DNA of 64,000 bases from Candidatus Latescibacterota bacterium (GCA_022823465.1 JAJEHX010000050.1:1-64000), one strand, 5' to 3'. Positions 41,744 to 52,461 are shown, counted from the stretch's first letter. The notes: generated from the letters alone by a model not told the origin. Program-made: numbers and translations.

Positions 41744-43129
41744 TTACGCGCCGTCCACTCCGGTCAGGTCGTCCGCGGTATCGTCGTAGAGTAGTTTCCG
41801 GGCCTGGTCCCTGTTCCGAATATCATGCATCACCTGAATCGTTTCAAGCTTATCCAGCATGCGGCCGATTTCCGGTCCCGCCGGGATATCCAGATCGTCC
41901 ATGATGTCGGCGCCGTCCAACAGCAGGCCCCTCGACCGCACCGTTCTGTGCCGGCCGTACAGCCGGATCAGCCGATCCACGACTTCACCGAGGCTTCCCG
42001 CCTCCGCTTTATCCGCGTCCGTTCCATGGGCCAGTGCCAGCAAGGCGGCGCCGGGCGTTTCGTCCTTCGTCCCGCGGATAATCCGGCACAGCGCTTCGTC
42101 GTCCGTCTGCCGGGACGCGGCCCCTTCGAGCAGCCTCTTCGCTCCGAAGACCAGCTGGTGCAGCGCCCGTCTTTCCCGGTTGCTGAGCTTCAGCCGGTCG
42201 GCTGTCCTTTCGACGGTATCAAGCGCCGGGTCTACGCCGTTTTCCGGGATGAAAAACAGCACGAGGGAAGCGAATCGAAGGATCCAGTTGGAGGACCGGT
42301 CTCCGGGTAGCCTGGTGTCGTGACCGGAAAGCAGGGCGTAGAGACCGTGATCCTCCAGGAAGACGTCCCTGGCCAGAAACCGGTCCATCCGTTCAAGACG
42401 CCGGTTCAGCACCGCTTTCGCCGGTCCCGTCCAGCCGGGGAAGAGGGCTCCGAACACTCCTGCGTCCGTCATGGCGGATACCCGGCCCGCCGTGCTGCGC
42501 GCGCCCAGGATCAGGGCCAGTTCATACAGAAGGCGTTCGCCTGAGACCTCACGCAGGCCGTCGGGGCATGTCGCGATCCAGGAGGCCGTCTCCGGGGTAA
42601 TGTCCAGATCGAACTGGCCGGCAATCCGGTACGCCCTCAAAATACGGAGCGGGTCGTCGCGGAAGGACTGCCTGGAGAGGGCTTTCAGCTTTCGCGAGTC
42701 GAGGTCTTTCTGGCCGTACAGCGGATCGATGACCGACGGCCTGCCATCCAGGACGCCCGCCACGGGGACGGCCATGGCATTGACGGTAAAATCACGTTTG
42801 TTCAGGTCTTCCACGAGCGTATCGCCCTTGAAAGACGAGATATCGATCGTATATCCGGATCGCAGCACGATACGCCCGGTCCTGTCCGTGTCGTCCAGCG
42901 GTACGAAGGGGCGCCGCAGCCGGTCCGCCAGCATCCGCCCCAGCCTCAGTCCGTCTTCGGCGAGCGTCAGATCCATGTCACGGACCCTGCGGCCCAGGAT
43001 GGCGTCCCGCACCGAACCCCCCACGACATAGATTTCCTGATCCACCTCTGCGCACAGATTGCTCAATTCGGCGGACAGTCGCGAATGGACCTTGAACAGG
43101 GACTGGATATGATCGGCAAGGGCAGGCAT
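41744..43129 (-). CDS. CCA tRNA nucleotidyltransferase/poly(A) polymerase family
   Basis: EIYVVGGSVRDAILGRRVRDMDLTL; KRDFTVNAMAV; DDPLRILRAYRIAGQFDLDI. Confidence 0.92.
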   Translation of the reverse strand: MPALADHIQSLFKVHSRLSAELSNLCAEVDQEIYVVGGSVRDAILGRRVRDMDLTLAEDGLRLGRMLADRLRRPFVPLDDTDRTGRIVLRSGYTIDISSFKGDTLVEDLNKRDFTVNAMAVPVAGVLDGRPSVIDPLYGQKDLDSRKLKALSRQSFRDDPLRILRAYRIAGQFDLDITPETASWIATCPDGLREVSGERLLYELALILGARSTAGRVSAMTDAGVFGALFPGWTGPAKAVLNRRLERMDRFLARDVFLEDHGLYALLSGHDTRLPGDRSSNWILRFASLVLFFIPENGVDPALDTVERTADRLKLSNRERRALHQLVFGAKRLLEGAASRQTDDEALCRIIRGTKDETPGAALLALAHGTDADKAEAGSLGEVVDRLIRLYGRHRTVRSRGLLLDGADIMDDLDIPAGPEIGRMLDKLETIQVMHDIRNRDQARKLLYDDTADDLTGVDGA

Positions 43130-43380
43130 CGAAATTCGAAGGGTGTGCGGCCGCGTTTTTGGAGAGGAGGACGACAGAAGGTCGAGGATGACCGGCGAAG
43201 ACTCGGCCGGGTAACCATGTGGCCGGTCGGGCCGGATACCACGGAATACTAGGCCGCTGTTCCCTCTGTGTCAAGGGGATTTGTGGGTTGACAGGCTGGA
43301 GCGTTTCGGCCCATCTTTAACGCAGGTTCCGTGGTTTGAAAGCGCATGGACCGACAAGGTTCAGGAGGGTGGTACACCAG

Positions 43381-44115
43381 ATGCAGCTCTATCCGGCCAT
43401 CGACATACGACAGGGGCGATGCGTCCGACTTCTCCGGGGCAGGACGGACCACGAGACGGTGTATAGCCAGTCCCCGGAGGAAATTGCACAGAAGTGGAAG
43501 GAGCAGGGAGCCACCTACCTGCACGTGGTCGACCTGGACGGTGCCTTCACCGGCGCCGCGGGCAACAGGGCGAGTGTCGTCCGCATGCTCGAACGGGTCG
43601 AGATCCCGATACAACTCGGGGGAGGCATTCGAACGCCGGAATCGGTGGAGAAATGGCTGGCCCTGGGGGTGCGCCGCGTCATTCTGGGCACGGCGGCCGT
43701 GGAGCACCCCGAAATAGTGAGACAGGCGGTGGACCGCTGGGGAGCGGAGCGCATCGTCGTGGGAATCGACGCGAAGGCGGGGCGGGTCGCGGTAAACGGA
43801 TGGACGTCCGGAACATCGTGTTCCTCCCTCGAACTGGCGCATGCCATGAAGGCGGCCGGGGTCCGCAGGATCATCTACACGGAGATCGATAGGGACGGCA
43901 CGATGAACGGGCTGGATACCGGGGCGACGGCGCGTCTTGCCAGGGAAAGCGGATTGCGGGTGATCGCGTCGGGGGGCGTGGCGTCGCTGGACGACCTGGA
44001 ACGGGCCTCCAGGTCCGTCGCGGACGGCCTGGAGGGCGTGGTGCTCGGGAAATCCCTCTACGAAGGTACGATAGACCTGTCGGAAGCCGTGCGCAAGTAC
44101 CAGTCGGATTCCTGA
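43381..44115 (+). CDS. hisA: Phosphoribosylformimino-5-aminoimidazole carboxamide ribotide isomerase
   Basis: MQLYPAIDIRQGRCVRLLRG...LHVVDLDGAFTG...IPIQLGGGIRTPESV...YTEIDRDGTMNG. Confidence 0.95.
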   Translation: MQLYPAIDIRQGRCVRLLRGRTDHETVYSQSPEEIAQKWKEQGATYLHVVDLDGAFTGAAGNRASVVRMLERVEIPIQLGGGIRTPESVEKWLALGVRRVILGTAAVEHPEIVRQAVDRWGAERIVVGIDAKAGRVAVNGWTSGTSCSSLELAHAMKAAGVRRIIYTEIDRDGTMNGLDTGATARLARESGLRVIASGGVASLDDLERASRSVADGLEGVVLGKSLYEGTIDLSEAVRKYQSDS

Positions 44116-44140
44116 ATCCAGGGAGCCGAGAGAGGAAACC

Positions 44141-45787
44141 ATGGCGGAAAACACCATCGAAGTCCTGATGATCGAAGACAACCCAGTGCACGTGCAGTTG
44201 ATACGCCATTTCATGGATTCCAGCCGGTTGAAGACCCGGCTTCACGTCGCGGGAACGCTCCGCGAAGGATTGGACCTGATCGAGCGGGAGTCCTTCGACG
44301 TGGTGCTGCTGGATCTGGTCCTGCCCGACAGCGCGGATCTTGACACACTCCACAGCGTCCGGGCGGCCGCGCCGGACCTGCCGGTCATCATACTGACCAG
44401 TCTGGACGACGTGTCCCTGGCCGCCACGGCCGTGGAATCGGGCGCCCAGGACTATATCGTAAAGACCCAGGCCAACACCACCCTGCTCTCCCGGTCCATC
44501 CACTATGCCATTGAGCGCGTGCGCGCGCGTAGCGGCGAATGGGATTCGGCCATGTTCAAACTGGCCCAGCAGCAGTTTCTGAAGGCTGCGCAGATCATGG
44601 GGCTGGACGAGAACATCCGGGAGAGGCTGCTCTTTCCCCAGCGGACCCATATCGTGACGCTTCCCTTCCGGCGGGACGAATACCACCTCGTGGAAAATGT
44701 CTTCGGATACCGTGTGCAGCACCTGCTCACCATGGGGCCTACAAAGGGCGGCATACGTTACCACGAAGACGTAAACCTGGGGGAAGTCTCCGCCCTGGCC
44801 ATGTGGATGACCTGGAAGTGCGCGCTGATCAACCTGCCCTTCGGCGGCGCCAAGGGCGGCGTCCGAATCGATCCGACCGACCTGTCCCGCCGCGAGTTGC
44901 AGCGCCTCACCCGGCGCTTTACATCGGAAATCATTGATATCATCGGACCGGACAAGGATATCCCGGCCCCCGACATGGGCACCGACGAGCAGGTCATGGC
45001 CTGGATCATGGACACGTACAGCCAGCAGGCGGGCTACACCGTACCGGGCGTGGTTACCGGCAAGCCGGTCGTGCTCGGCGGATCCCTGGGACGCCGCGAG
45101 GCCACAGGCCGTGGCCTGGTCTACCTGATCGAGGCGGCCGCGGACCACATGGGCATGTCGCTCGACGGCGCCACGGCGGTGGTTCAGGGCTTCGGAAACG
45201 TGGGCAGCAATACGGCGCGTTTTCTGGATGAGGACGGGGTCAGGGTGGTCGCGGTCAGCGACGTCACCACCGGGATCTACAATGCCAACGGGCTGTCGCT
45301 GAAAGACGTCTTCAAATACTGCGAGGAAAACCGTTTCCTGTCGGGTTATCCCGAGGCCGACGAAGTCACCAACGAAGAACTGCTCGAACTGCCCTGCGAC
45401 ATCCTGGCGCCGGCCGCGTTGCAGAACCAGGTAACCGGCGACAACGCGGACCGGCTGAAGTGCAGGCTTCTGGCCGAAGGGGCCAACGGTCCGACCACGC
45501 TCGAGGCGGACGAGATACTCGGGGAAAAGGACGTTTTCATCCTGCCGGACGTGCTGGGCAACGCGGGGGGCGTGACCGTCTCATACTTCGAGTGGGTGCA
45601 GGATACCCAGAACTACATGTGGACGCTCAAGGAAATCAACAGCCGGCTGCACAACATCCTCATCGACGCCTTCGGACGGACCGTCCACCGTGCTGCCGAA
45701 GATAAAATCGATATGCGCACGTCGGCGTTGATAGAGGGGATCAACCGGGTGACCCAGGCGAAACTGCTCCGGGGGATTTTCCCCTGA
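44141..45787 (+). CDS. REC receiver domain fused to Glu/Leu/Phe/Val-type glutamate dehydrogenase
   Basis: N-term REC (IEDNP, VLLDLVLPDS with Asp58, ILTSLDD, DYIVKTQA) then GDH (MGPTKGGIRYH, NLPFGGAKGGVRIDP, PDMGTDEQVMAWIMDTYS, VQGFGNVGSNTARFL). Confidence 0.95.
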   Translation: MAENTIEVLMIEDNPVHVQLIRHFMDSSRLKTRLHVAGTLREGLDLIERESFDVVLLDLVLPDSADLDTLHSVRAAAPDLPVIILTSLDDVSLAATAVESGAQDYIVKTQANTTLLSRSIHYAIERVRARSGEWDSAMFKLAQQQFLKAAQIMGLDENIRERLLFPQRTHIVTLPFRRDEYHLVENVFGYRVQHLLTMGPTKGGIRYHEDVNLGEVSALAMWMTWKCALINLPFGGAKGGVRIDPTDLSRRELQRLTRRFTSEIIDIIGPDKDIPAPDMGTDEQVMAWIMDTYSQQAGYTVPGVVTGKPVVLGGSLGRREATGRGLVYLIEAAADHMGMSLDGATAVVQGFGNVGSNTARFLDEDGVRVVAVSDVTTGIYNANGLSLKDVFKYCEENRFLSGYPEADEVTNEELLELPCDILAPAALQNQVTGDNADRLKCRLLAEGANGPTTLEADEILGEKDVFILPDVLGNAGGVTVSYFEWVQDTQNYMWTLKEINSRLHNILIDAFGRTVHRAAEDKIDMRTSALIEGINRVTQAKLLRGIFP

Positions 45788-45856
45788 TTGCCGCCAGCCC
45801 GCATGGTCCACATGGCCGCAGGGCCCGCACAGCCTGCGTTCACCCGGAGGTAGGCC

Positions 45857-48800
45857 ATGGATACGACGGAAATCAATGGGGCGTCGACGGAAATCGATGG
45901 GGCATGGGTGCGGTTGCTGCAGAAGGCCGCTTACCTGTGCAGCGGGACCGTCATCGCGTGTTCCGTGCTCGTACTCCTCGGCTGGCAGTTCGATCTCGCC
46001 GATTTGCGGGGTTTGATCAACCCCGGCCGGGTGCCCATGAACCCGCTCACGGCCGCGGCCTTTCTGCTGGCCGGCGGTACGCTGTGCGCCTTGCTTCCCA
46101 GGAACGCTTCCGCGTACCGCAGGTGGACGGGTTTCGCCGGCGCGGCTCTGCTCATGACACTGGGGGCCGTCAAGCTCCTCGACGTCGACCTGGGCGGTCA
46201 GGGGATCGACCAGTGGCTCTTCGCGGAGTCCCTGAGCGGAAACCGCATGGCCCCGCACACCGCCTTCACCTTCATGCTCGTGGGCCTGGCCCTCCTGCTG
46301 CTCGACCTGCGCGGTCCGAGGCACTGGCTGTCTCACGTCTGCGTCATGAATGCCGGGATCATCGCCCTGCTCTCCCTGGCCGGGGCGATCTACAGTACCC
46401 TGGTGCTGTACAGGGTTTCCGGCGTGATTCCCATCACGCTCAACACCGCACTGGGTTTCGGCGTCCTCTGCGTCGGCATCTTCTGCGCGCGGCCCCGCCG
46501 TGAACCGGCCGCCACGCTGGTCAGCGCCACGGCCGGCGGCCTCATGGCCCGCCGCCTCCTTCCCGCCGCCTTTCTCATCCCTATTGTCCTCGGCTGGGTG
46601 CAGTTTCAGGGAGAAAGAGCGGGATACTACGGGGTGGAGTTCGGCCACTCGCTCTTCGTGGTCTGCAATGTGATTGCCTTCAACATCCTGATCTGGTGGA
46701 ACGCCCGTTCGATCGGTCAGATCGACGCGGAACGCACGCGGATCGCCCACGAGCTGCATCGGCAGAACGCCCTGCTGGAGCAGACGGCCCACGACATGGT
46801 CCTGTTTCAGCAGGAACTCCAGGAAGCCAAGGAGTCGGCGGAGGAGGCCAGCAGGACCAAGAGCGAGTTCCTCGCCAACATGAGTCACGAGATCCGCACG
46901 CCCATCAACGGGATCACCGGCATGACCCAGCTGATGCTGAACACGGAACTTTCGTCCCGGCAGCGGGAGTTCATGCGGCTGATCGATCAGTCCACGGCGT
47001 CGCTTCAGGGCCTGTTGAACGATATCCTGGATTTCTCGAAAATCGAGGCGGGACGCCTGGAACTCGAATCGATCCCCTTCGAACTGCGGGAGCGTATCGC
47101 CAATACGGTTCAGGCCATGTCGATCCCCGCGTCGGAAAAAGACCTGGAACTGGCCTACCAGGTATCTCCGGACGTTCCCGATTACCTGGTGGGCGATCCG
47201 GGCCGGTTGAGCCAGGTCGTGATCAACCTGGTTGGAAACGCCATCAAGTTCACGGATTCGGGAGAAGTGGTCCTTTCCATGGCGCTGGGTTCGGAAACGA
47301 AGGACGCCGTGACGCTGTCCTGCTCGGTATCGGACACCGGCATCGGCATACCCGAGGACAAGCAGAAACTGATCTTCGACGTATTCAGCCAGGCGGACAG
47401 TTCCATGTCGCGCAAGTACGGAGGTACAGGCCTGGGGCTGGCCATCTGCGCTCAGTTGACGGCCATGATGAATGGCCGTATCTGGGTCGAAAGCGAAGTG
47501 GACCGGGGAAGCACGTTCCATTTTACCGTCGAAATGCAAAAACAGCCCGGCGCAGTCGAAAAGACGGTCGTCGACGCAGGACCGCTGTCCGGCCTGCGGG
47601 TGCTCGTGATCGACGATCATCCCACAAACCGGCGGTTCCTCGTCGATATGCTGACGGAATGGTCCATGAAGCCGGCGGAAGCGGGCACGGGCATTGAAGC
47701 CCTCGCCGCGCTCTCCGGCGATGACGGCGAAGCCATCCAACTGGTCCTGCTGGACGAGACCATGTCGGAAATGGAAGACTACGGGCTCGCCCGGGAAATA
47801 ACCCGATGCGTCGGTGGAAGAAATCTCGACGTCATCCTGCTGGTTTCCGCCGGACGGGAGGCAGACCCGGACTACGGCAGGTCGTTTGGCATCGCCTGCA
47901 CGGTCAGCAAGCCCGTCAAGCAGTCCGACCTGCTTAACGCCATCATGGAAACCGTGGCCGGCACGTGCGGTCCCGCCCTGGAAGAGGGCTCCAATGGTAC
48001 GGCGGAGGGAGTCCTGCCGCGCCGTATCCTCCTGGCCGAGGACGGTGTCGTGAACCAGCGGGTCGCCGTGCTCATGCTGGAGTCCCGCGGCCACGATGTT
48101 ACGGTGGCGAACAACGGAAGGGAAGCGGTCGACCGGTTTAAAACGGCCGCCTTCGACCTGATCCTGATGGACGTGCAGATGCCCGAGATGGACGGCCTGG
48201 AGGCGACGCGGACGATTCGCGGCCTGGAAACCGGCGACGTCCATATCCCTATCATCGCCATGACGGCCCACGCCATGCGCGGCGACCGGGAGCGGTGCCT
48301 GGAGGCCGGCATGGACGACTACCTGTCCAAGCCCATCCAGGCACAGTTGTTGTACGCTGCGGTCGAGAGCGTCCCGGCTGGATCAGGAGCAGTTTCCGGT
48401 AAGGCCTCACCTCCGGCCGTTCACCGGGACACCGCACCTCCCGTGACGGAATCTACGCCGCCCCCGGCAGAGCCGTCCGGCCCCACCGGTCACACGATGG
48501 CAACAGACCCGGCGGTGATCGATTGGGAAAAGGCCGTCACGCAATTCGGCGGAGACGAAGGCGTGGTTTCGGGACTGGCCGAACTCTTCGCAGCCGAATG
48601 CCCGCGTCTGACGGCCGCGATGCGCGAGGCGATCGACGCGGGGAACGCGGCCGATCTGAGGTTACATGCCCACACGTTGAAGGGTTCCGCCGGGGTATTC
48701 ATGGCACAGCGCACCGTGAACGCCGCGCAACGCCTGGAGCAGATGGGCAGGGACGGAAACCTGGACGGCGCGGAAGAAGCACTGACGGCGCTCGCGGCGG

Positions 48801-48871
48801 AACTCGACCGGCTGACGCATGTACTCGCGGAACGCGTTGCCTCGGCGAAACAGCAGTCCGAAGACGCCTAG
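45857..48871 (+). CDS. Hybrid sensor histidine kinase: membrane N-terminus, HisKA, HATPase_c, REC, REC, Hpt
   Basis: [55 protein letters not shown]...[25 protein letters not shown]. Confidence 0.95.
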   Translation: MDTTEINGASTEIDGAWVRLLQKAAYLCSGTVIACSVLVLLGWQFDLADLRGLINPGRVPMNPLTAAAFLLAGGTLCALLPRNASAYRRWTGFAGAALLMTLGAVKLLDVDLGGQGIDQWLFAESLSGNRMAPHTAFTFMLVGLALLLLDLRGPRHWLSHVCVMNAGIIALLSLAGAIYSTLVLYRVSGVIPITLNTALGFGVLCVGIFCARPRREPAATLVSATAGGLMARRLLPAAFLIPIVLGWVQFQGERAGYYGVEFGHSLFVVCNVIAFNILIWWNARSIGQIDAERTRIAHELHRQNALLEQTAHDMVLFQQELQEAKESAEEASRTKSEFLANMSHEIRTPINGITGMTQLMLNTELSSRQREFMRLIDQSTASLQGLLNDILDFSKIEAGRLELESIPFELRERIANTVQAMSIPASEKDLELAYQVSPDVPDYLVGDPGRLSQVVINLVGNAIKFTDSGEVVLSMALGSETKDAVTLSCSVSDTGIGIPEDKQKLIFDVFSQADSSMSRKYGGTGLGLAICAQLTAMMNGRIWVESEVDRGSTFHFTVEMQKQPGAVEKTVVDAGPLSGLRVLVIDDHPTNRRFLVDMLTEWSMKPAEAGTGIEALAALSGDDGEAIQLVLLDETMSEMEDYGLAREITRCVGGRNLDVILLVSAGREADPDYGRSFGIACTVSKPVKQSDLLNAIMETVAGTCGPALEEGSNGTAEGVLPRRILLAEDGVVNQRVAVLMLESRGHDVTVANNGREAVDRFKTAAFDLILMDVQMPEMDGLEATRTIRGLETGDVHIPIIAMTAHAMRGDRERCLEAGMDDYLSKPIQAQLLYAAVESVPAGSGAVSGKASPPAVHRDTAPPVTESTPPPAEPSGPTGHTMATDPAVIDWEKAVTQFGGDEGVVSGLAELFAAECPRLTAAMREAIDAGNAADLRLHAHTLKGSAGVFMAQRTVNAAQRLEQMGRDGNLDGAEEALTALAAELDRLTHVLAERVASAKQQSEDA
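45864..45905. repeat. In-frame 21-bp tandem duplication at the kinase N-terminus
   Basis: CGACGGAAATCRATGGGGCRT twice, encoding [14 protein letters not shown]. Confidence 0.85.
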
Positions 48872-48934
48872 CGCGGGAGTCGCCTGGTCCGCCGCCCGGT
48901 CCGGTCAGTCCATTGCCGCACAGGCCGTCCAACC

Positions 48935-50629
48935 TCACAGCTTCTTGCCGTAGCGCTCCAGGTACTTGTTTTCCGCTTCAATCGGTCCGATGAGGAGAAT
49001 CTCGCTTTCGCTGGGGAGTTTCATCGACGGCGGGGGACTCACGATGTTCTCTTTGCCTGTAAAGACGGCCGTGATGTAGCAGCCCGTTTCCTGGTAGATC
49101 TGCGATTCGGCGATGGTCTTGCCGGCCAGTTCCAGGGGAAGCCTGACACGAAAGAAGTTCAATCCCTCCGTGATCATGACGATGTCGTTTCGCTTGAGCA
49201 GGTTCAGGATGATATTGGCGCCCATGGAAGCGTAGGACATGACGAAATCGGCTCCTGCCCGGTGCAGGGCTTCCACGTTTCGTTCCTGTTTCGCCCGGGC
49301 GATGATCTGGATATCCGGCCGCAGCTTGCGGCAGTATATCGTGAGGTAGATGTTCATGTCGTCCTCATGGGACGTGATGATGACGGTAGGCGCTTCCATG
49401 AGGCCGGCTTTCTTCATGGTCTCGATGTCCGCCGCGTCGCCCAGGATGTAGTGCCTTTCGTCACGGATCCGGTCCGCCTGCTGCTCGATGATCCGGTAGT
49501 CCAGTCCGCTTTCCGCCAGCGTGTACCCGGCCGAACGCCCTACGCGGCCGCCTCCGATGATGACAAGAGGCGGATCGGATATGTTGTATATGGCGAAAAG
49601 TTCGTTGTAGGAAGTGATCTGGCTTTCCGTGCCCATGAGGACCAGAATCATCCGTTCGGTCAGCGGCGTGTCGGGGGTAATGACCTGGAACCTGCCCCGC
49701 TCCCATACGCCGACGACCGTGACGCCGGTCAGTTCACGAAGCCGCGTTTCGCGCAGCGTCTTGCCGATGAGCGGGGTATCCACGATGCCCGCGTCTGCCA
49801 CCATCAGGTCTTCGACGTTTCCGAGTACGTGAGACATGGAGTCCACGCTCGAAGCGAGCCGGGCGAGGAGCTGTCCCATCTGCTGACCCAGTTGGATCAC
49901 GTGGGTGCAGCCCGCCAGTTCGAGGATATCCACGGAATCGGGAGAATTCGCCGTGGCCAGGATGGGGACGTCCCGGTTGATGTTCCGGACCGTGAAGGCA
50001 ATGCTGGTATTCAGCGTATCCTTGCCGGTGGCGACGATCAGCGCGGCCTGGTCTGCGTTTGCGCGTTGGTAGGTCTCCGGGTTGTCCAGATCCCCGAACA
50101 CGACATTGAGTTCCCGGTCGTGCAGGCGCAGTGCATCTTCCAGGTCGGGTATGATGAATACATAGTCGTTCCCGTACTGCTTGAGCCTGGCGGCAAGGGC
50201 CCTCGTCACCTCGTCGTAATGCGTGATGATCACGTGGTCCTGGAAGGCCGGTTCCAGCGATCTGGGCGCGCGCGCGATGGAGTGGGCGCTGAGCCAGGGC
50301 CGGTAGATGAACTCGACAAAAGCCACGGGAAGTACGATGATCAGCGTCGTCAGGCCGGTCAGCAGGACGCACAGGGAGAAAATCCGTCCCAGGTCGCTGG
50401 TGAAGACGATATCGCCGTACCCGAGCGTGGTCATCGTGACCAATGTCCAGTAGAATCCGGTGAACCACGTATGTTCCCGTCCTTCCATTTCCTGGAGTTC
50501 GTGAAAGAGGAAGGTATAGCCCAGTATCAACAGGAAGAGGAAGATGAAAAACCTGTAGAAGAACTTCAGGTTTCCCGATCCGATCGTCGTGCGCAGCACG
50601 CCAAGGTACTGTCTGATGAAGGTCCGCAT
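48935..50629 (-). CDS. Potassium channel with two tandem RCK (TrkA-N/TrkA-C) modules
   Basis: TLVTMTTLGYGDIVFTSDLGR selectivity filter; HVIITHYDEVTRALAARL and PLVIIGGGRVGRSAGYTLAESG Rossmann motifs. Confidence 0.92.
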   Translation of the reverse strand: MRTFIRQYLGVLRTTIGSGNLKFFYRFFIFLFLLILGYTFLFHELQEMEGREHTWFTGFYWTLVTMTTLGYGDIVFTSDLGRIFSLCVLLTGLTTLIIVLPVAFVEFIYRPWLSAHSIARAPRSLEPAFQDHVIITHYDEVTRALAARLKQYGNDYVFIIPDLEDALRLHDRELNVVFGDLDNPETYQRANADQAALIVATGKDTLNTSIAFTVRNINRDVPILATANSPDSVDILELAGCTHVIQLGQQMGQLLARLASSVDSMSHVLGNVEDLMVADAGIVDTPLIGKTLRETRLRELTGVTVVGVWERGRFQVITPDTPLTERMILVLMGTESQITSYNELFAIYNISDPPLVIIGGGRVGRSAGYTLAESGLDYRIIEQQADRIRDERHYILGDAADIETMKKAGLMEAPTVIITSHEDDMNIYLTIYCRKLRPDIQIIARAKQERNVEALHRAGADFVMSYASMGANIILNLLKRNDIVMITEGLNFFRVRLPLELAGKTIAESQIYQETGCYITAVFTGKENIVSPPPSMKLPSESEILLIGPIEAENKYLERYGKKL

Positions 50630-50730
50630 GAAGAGTCCCGTTTTTCCGGAAACAGTCCGATTGCACAATGAGCATACTTGATCGCGTCGGACGCCGTACT
50701 TCGACCGTATCAGTCTAAAACCATCCACCA

Positions 50731-50777
50731 GCACTGTCAAGCCCGTAGCACTGTCAAGCCCGTAGGGAGAGCCCGTA
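50731..50777. repeat. 17-bp tandem repeat (2 perfect copies plus partial)
   Basis: GCACTGTCAAGCCCGTA twice then GGGAGAGCCCGTA. Confidence 0.9.
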
Positions 50778-50967
50778 GATGAAAGCCGCATCCCGCGCGT
50801 TTTCTCCCGGGTGCGAACAGGCAACGGCTTCACCTCTTGTTTTTCCCTTGCACCGGCGTCCCCTGTTCCTGTACCCTGCCGATGTATATTATATACCGGT
50901 CCGGTCGCGCCACAGGCGGCCGGCGGTCTGCCCCTTGTTTAATCTCTAATGAACGAAAGCGTGGACC

Positions 50968-52338
50968 ATGAAGAACGTCATATCATACCTCGAATCCCAG
51001 CGGCCCCGGGCCCTGGAGGGCCTGAAGGAATTCCTCCGCATTCCCAGCGTGAGCACCCATCCCCATCACCGCGACGATCTCCGGCGATGCGCCCGGTTCC
51101 TTGCCGATGAACTGGAACGGATCGGCATGGAAAACGTGGCCGTGAACCCCACGGACGGCCACCCCATCGTGACGGCGGACTGGCTGGGTGCGCCGGGGAA
51201 GCCCACCGTCCTCTTCTACGGCCACTACGACGTGCAGCCGGCGGAACCCTTCGAGCTGTGGGAAAGCGATCCCTTCGATCCCGTGGTCCGGGGTGACAAC
51301 CTGTACGCCCGCGGGTCGACGGACGACAAGGGGCAGGTATGGGTCCACGTGAAGGCGCTGGAGGCCCACCTGCGGGAGAACGGCCGCCTTCCGGTGAACG
51401 TCCGCATGCTGATCGAAGGGGAGGAAGAGGTATCGAGCGAGAACCTGGAAGCCTATCTGGAATCGCACAGGGAAGAACTGGCGGCGGACGTGGTGGTCAT
51501 TTCCGATACGTCCATGTTCGGCTACGATCAGCCTTCGATTGGATATGCCCTGCGGGGCATGGCCTACATGGAGGTTCGGCTGGAGGGGCCAAACAAGGAC
51601 CTGCATTCGGGCATCTATGGCGGCGCGGTGCCCAACCCGCTCAACGTCCTGTCGGAGATCCTGGCAGGAATGGTGGACGACGACGGACGGATCACGGTAC
51701 CCGCGTTCTACGACGACGTCTTGCCGCTGGGCGACGAAGAGCGCGCGTCACTTGCCGCGCTGTCCTTCGACGAGGCGGGCTTCGCCGGAGAACTGGGGTT
51801 GCCCGGAACCACGGGTGAGAAGGGGTTCTCGACCCTGGAGCGCCTCTGGACCCGGCCCACCCTGGACGTAAACGGGATGCTGGGCGGATTCACGGGAGAA
51901 GGTTCGAAAACCGTGATCCCTTCAAAGGCCATGGCGAAGGTCAGCATGCGTCTCGTGCCGGACCAGGATCCCGACAAGATCGCCCGGGCATTCACGGACT
52001 ACGTCAAAAGCCTCGCACCGCCTTCGGTGAAAGTGGAAGTCATCTGTCACGGCACGGGGAAACCGGTACTCACGGCGCGGGACCATCCCGCGGTGACAGC
52101 CGTCCACGAGGCCATTACCCGGGGCTTCGGCAAGGAGCCCGTCTACATCCGGGAGGGCGGCAGCATCCCGGTGGTGGCTATGTTCGAGGAGCAACTCGGC
52201 CTGCCCACGGTCCTGATGGCTTTCGGCCTGCCCGATTGCGACGCCCACGCGCCCAACGAGAAGTTCCACCTGCCCAATTTCTACCGGGGCATCGACAGCG
52301 CGGCCTGGTTCTACGAGGAATACGGCCGGCGGCACTGA
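50968..52338 (+). CDS. M20-family dipeptidase
   Basis: VLFYGHYDVQPAEPFELWESDPFDPVVRGDNLYARGSTDDKGQ; LIEGEEEVSSENLE. Confidence 0.93.
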   Translation: MKNVISYLESQRPRALEGLKEFLRIPSVSTHPHHRDDLRRCARFLADELERIGMENVAVNPTDGHPIVTADWLGAPGKPTVLFYGHYDVQPAEPFELWESDPFDPVVRGDNLYARGSTDDKGQVWVHVKALEAHLRENGRLPVNVRMLIEGEEEVSSENLEAYLESHREELAADVVVISDTSMFGYDQPSIGYALRGMAYMEVRLEGPNKDLHSGIYGGAVPNPLNVLSEILAGMVDDDGRITVPAFYDDVLPLGDEERASLAALSFDEAGFAGELGLPGTTGEKGFSTLERLWTRPTLDVNGMLGGFTGEGSKTVIPSKAMAKVSMRLVPDQDPDKIARAFTDYVKSLAPPSVKVEVICHGTGKPVLTARDHPAVTAVHEAITRGFGKEPVYIREGGSIPVVAMFEEQLGLPTVLMAFGLPDCDAHAPNEKFHLPNFYRGIDSAAWFYEEYGRRH

Positions 52339-52461
52339 CCCGGACTCTATCGGGCCCCGGATCAGATCGAAGCTCTCTCGAATTGCGTCTTTGATTTTCG
52401 CGTTGAATGGGTTGTGCTTCGCCTTGCGCGCTACGCGGACGACTACCCGGCCTGGCCAGGC

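Noticed and set aside
45581-48271. 896-aa minus-strand ORF opposite the hybrid kinase
   Set aside because: Antisense shadow ORF in high-GC DNA; the plus strand encodes clear conserved domains.
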